From assembly GCF_004362055.1 (NCBI RefSeq), contig NZ_SNXB01000009.1, positions 1-64,000 of the forward strand: 64,000 nt of DNA. Reading direction: 5' to 3'. A program made the translations under genes and the position numbers. The DNA is from Flavobacterium sp. 245. Its GTDB lineage: Bacteria > Bacteroidota > Bacteroidia > Flavobacteriales > Flavobacteriaceae. Below the pieces are notes generated by a model. It saw nothing but the letters and a program-made list of their open reading frames with translations. It was not told the DNA's origin and did no database searches. Shown here piece by piece: positions 62,020 through 64,000 of the stretch. Each line of letters starts with the position of its first letter. The first letter of the stretch is position 1.

Positions 62020-62736
62020 ATGGAAAATATAGTATTGCACAAAGCAGAAACAAGAGGAAATGCAAATCACGGATGGCTAAATGCCTATCATAGCTTTAGT
62101 TTTGCGAGCTGGTACAATCCAGATAGAATTCAGTTTGGAGCACTTCGTGTTTTAAACGATGATACGATTGCGGGCGGAATGGGTTTTGGAACGCATCCTC
62201 ACGACAATATGGAAATTATTACCATTCCATTAGAAGGCGATTTGGCTCACAAAGACAGCATGGGAAATACTGAAATCATCAAAAATGGCGATATTCAGGT
62301 GATGAGTGCCGGAACCGGAGTTCAACATAGCGAGTTTAACCCAAATGCAGATCAACAGACTAAATTATTGCAAATCTGGTTATTTCCAAATAAGAGAAAT
62401 GTTACGCCACGTTACCAACAAATTACTTTGAATGTTGCTGACAGACACAATAAATTGGCTCAAATTCTATCTCCAAATGCAGACGATGAAGGTGTTTGGA
62501 TTCACCAAGACGCTTGGTTCAATATGGGAAATTTTGATGCCGGAATTGCAACAGAATACAAAATTAAAAAAGAAGGAAATGGAGTTTATGCTTTCATTTT
62601 AAAAGGAAACGTAACGATCAACGGTCAGGAATTGAATACTCGTGATGCGGTTGGAATTTCAGGAACTGATGTTTTAACTATAAAAGCAAACTTGGATGCG
62701 GAATTCTTATTAATGGATATTCCAATGAACTATTAA
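62020..62736 (+). CDS. Pirin-family protein
   Basis: The protein is 238 residues with the double cupin fold of pirin. The metal ligands are H59, H61, H103 and E105 in GTHPHDNME and TGVQHSEF, in the positions of the human pirin set. Bacterial pirins include quercetinases and metabolic regulators; which applies here is not clear. The gene has a promoter and operator design shared with the YceI gene downstream and ends in a terminator. Confidence 0.92.
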   Translation: MENIVLHKAETRGNANHGWLNAYHSFSFASWYNPDRIQFGALRVLNDDTIAGGMGFGTHPHDNMEIITIPLEGDLAHKDSMGNTEIIKNGDIQVMSAGTGVQHSEFNPNADQQTKLLQIWLFPNKRNVTPRYQQITLNVADRHNKLAQILSPNADDEGVWIHQDAWFNMGNFDAGIATEYKIKKEGNGVYAFILKGNVTINGQELNTRDAVGISGTDVLTIKANLDAEFLLMDIPMNY

Positions 62737-62769
62737 TTCATACAACACAACTAATACTTTTTTTTTAAG

Positions 62770-62808
62770 AAACGGTAATCAATCTGAAATTCAGATTATT
62801 ACCGTTTA
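62770..62808 (+). terminator. Terminator after the pirin gene
   Basis: AACGGTAAT and AATCTGA pair with TCAGATT and ATTACCGTT with one bulged base, followed by a T-rich stretch. Confidence 0.75.
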
Positions 62809-62905
62809 TTTTTTACTAAACTTTTCCTAATGGATAATTTTAATTTACATCAGAATTGTATTTTTAAGATAATCATCTAAAAAATAAATAGGACATCTTT
62901 TATTT

Positions 62906-62951
62906 CTTAATCTAGGTTAAGTGCGTTACGCTTACTCCCACCGTAACTTTG
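62906..62951 (+). promoter_or_regulatory. Operator and promoter of the YceI gene
   Basis: CTTAATCTAGGTTAAG (62906-62921) is the partner of the site at 61946, with the same 22-bp gap to the -7 box TAACTTTG (62944-62951). The next bases GTGC and GCTT are also shared. The translation start is the ATG at 62991, giving a leader of about 35 nt. Confidence 0.7.
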
Positions 62952-62990
62952 TCCTATCAAAATGAAATTAATTATTTAAAAAATAAAATT

Positions 62991-63524
62991 ATGGCAACTA
63001 CAAAATGGTCAATTGACCCAACACATTCAGAAATTGGTTTTAAAGTTAAACACATGATGTTTACAAATGTTTCAGGTAAATTTGGAACTTATGACGCTAC
63101 AATTACTACAGAAGGAGATGACTTCGAAAATGCTGATATCCAATTTTCTGGCGATATCGCTTCAATTGACACTGCAAATGCAGACAGAGACGGACACTTG
63201 AGAAGCGCTGATTTCTTTGACGTTGAAAACAATCCAAAATTGACTTTCAAAGCTTCCTCTTTCAAAAAAATTGATGCTGGAGATTATCAATTAACTGGAG
63301 ATTTAACAATCAAAGGAATTTCTAAAGAAGTAAAATTCCCAGTAGAATATAGCGGAATCTTGACTGATCCTTGGGGAAATACAAAAGTAGGCTTAAGCAT
63401 TGAAGGAAAAATTAATCGTAAAGATTGGGGATTAAACTGGAACTCAGCTCTTGAAACTGGAGGCGTTTTAGTTGGCGAAGAAGTAAAATTAAACATCGAA
63501 TTACAATTCGTAAAACAAGCTTAA
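62991..63524 (+). CDS. YceI-family protein, cytoplasmic type
   Basis: The protein is 177 residues from the ATG at 62991; earlier in-frame codons overlap the promoter. It is a full YceI domain: KWSIDPTHSEIGFKVKHMMFTNVSGKFG, then the FFDVENNPKLTFKASSFKKI strand pair and GDLTIKGISKEVKFPVEYSG. It has no signal peptide, unlike the first YceI gene in this window. It is co-regulated with the pirin gene by sequence. A terminator follows. Confidence 0.9.
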   Translation: MATTKWSIDPTHSEIGFKVKHMMFTNVSGKFGTYDATITTEGDDFENADIQFSGDIASIDTANADRDGHLRSADFFDVENNPKLTFKASSFKKIDAGDYQLTGDLTIKGISKEVKFPVEYSGILTDPWGNTKVGLSIEGKINRKDWGLNWNSALETGGVLVGEEVKLNIELQFVKQA

Positions 63525-63558
63525 TACTTTATAATAGGTTTTAATTTGGTTGGTTGAG

Positions 63559-63595
63559 AAGCCTGCACTTTTAAGGAAGTGCAGGCTTTTTTTTT
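63559..63595 (+). terminator. Terminator after the YceI gene
   Basis: AAGCCTGCACTT pairs with AAGTGCAGGCTT around TTAAGG, followed by a T-rich run that overlaps the left end of the next repeat. Confidence 0.9.
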
Positions 63596-63766
63596 GTTTG
63601 CCACGAATTACACTAATTTGCACTAATTTTTTCTCAAATGCTGAAATGTTTTTAGCCACAGGTTAAAAGATTTTCACAGATTTACAATCCAAATAATCCG
63701 TTTAATCTGTGGCAAAAAAATAAAAATAGTAATTTGTGGAAATTAGTGTAATTCGTGGCAAACAAA
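63593..63766. repeat. Large CACGAATT-family inverted repeat
   Basis: The outer arms 63593-63619 and 63740-63766 are perfectly complementary over 27 nt. Inner arms around 63653-63665 and 63704-63717 (CCACAGGTT and AATCTGTGG-type) form a second hairpin. It fills the gap between the YceI gene and the convergent AraC-family gene. The CCACGAATT word links it to 26525 and 27481. Confidence 0.9.
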
Positions 63767-63769
63767 AAA

Positions 63770-64000
63770 TCATCGTACTGTACTTCTAAATTCTGTTGGC
63801 GACATTCCTGTTTGTTTTTTGAAGAATCTGGAGAAATACGAATAATCTTCGTAACCTACTTTAAACGCAACTTCGTTTACAGCTAATTGTTTGTCAATTA
63901 ACATTCTTTTTATTTCTAGAATTACGCGGTCTGTTATAACTTCTGTTGCCGTCTTTTGCAGAATTTCATTGCAAATTCTATTTAAATGTTTAAGAGTAAT
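63770..64000 (-). CDS. AraC-family transcriptional regulator, C-terminal part
   Basis: Only the last 76 codons lie in the window; the 5' part is beyond the right edge. The reading frame contains the second helix-turn-helix of AraC proteins: VNEVAFKVGYEDYSYFSRFF followed by KKQTGMSPTEFR. It is convergent with the YceI gene. It may be the regulator of the pirin and YceI operators, but that is inference only. Stop codon TGA at 63770-63772 on the minus strand. Confidence 0.9.
   Translation of the reverse strand: MTLKHLNRICNEILQKTATEVITDRVILEIKRMLIDKQLAVNEVAFKVGYEDYSYFSRFFKKQTGMSPTEFRSTVR

Overview
The window looks like chromosomal DNA of a Flavobacterium-type bacterium (Bacteroidota, Flavobacteriia). 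The sequence is visibly AT-rich. Many start sites carry the Bacteroidota promoter -7 box TAnnTTTG, Shine-Dalgarno sequences are mostly absent, and the gene families are typical of the group: a type IX secretion plug protein, a CBM9/DUF5916 outer-membrane protein, many lipoproteins with an SxC lipobox, CarboxypepD_reg proteins and a LytTR two-component pair. There is no prophage, no complete insertion sequence, no CRISPR array and no rRNA. Two identical tRNA-Gly(UCC) genes are present.

Layout. 0-5 kb: an anti-sigma-like gene and its ECF sigma factor, a polyprenyl diphosphate synthase, a lipoprotein and rlmN. 5-7.5 kb: a compact YceI / outer-membrane barrel / YceI operon. 7.6-10.6 kb: a small repeat-rich lipoprotein, an O-methyltransferase, a PhyH-like oxygenase, a PAP2 phosphatase and a TatA protein. 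10.7-16.5 kb: an M1 peptidase, then a translationally coupled run of one DUF6702-like gene and four paralogous CarboxypepD_reg-like secreted proteins. 16.7-25 kb: pepE, the tRNA pair, a GNAT acetyltransferase, two convergent L,D-transpeptidases, a DUF5916 protein and gpmI. 25-33.6 kb: DUF445, map, a GxxExxY nuclease-like gene bracketed by inverted repeats, a methyltransferase, a SNF2 helicase, the T9SS plug gene and apaG. 33.6-39.7 kb: the ligase-associated DNA repair cluster (phosphoesterase, Lhr-like helicase, ATP-dependent ligase, MBL exonuclease). 39.8-53.3 kb: pruA, a LytS/LytTR system with an S15 hydrolase, rsmG, a desaturase, an aminotransferase, a DUF2383 protein and an RlhA-like U32 protein. 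54-61.6 kb: purT, a DUF6370-like gene, a Crp-like regulator, the glyoxylate shunt genes aceB-aceA and, divergent from them, an ScfR/RamB-type regulator. 62-64 kb: pirin and a YceI protein sharing one operator design, then the 3' end of an AraC-family gene.

Working together. aceA/aceB and the divergent regulator form a likely C2-carbon control unit. The four ligase-associated genes form a recognised repair module. The pirin and YceI genes probably form a two-promoter regulon. The four tandem CarboxypepD_reg paralogues look like an expanding family under recombination.

The most unusual feature is how many intergenic gaps hold long imperfect hairpins built from recurring short phrases. One family surrounds a PD-(D/E)XK-like GxxExxY gene, one family has two copies in opposite orientation about 19 kb apart, and one GC-rich type sits directly behind two terminators.
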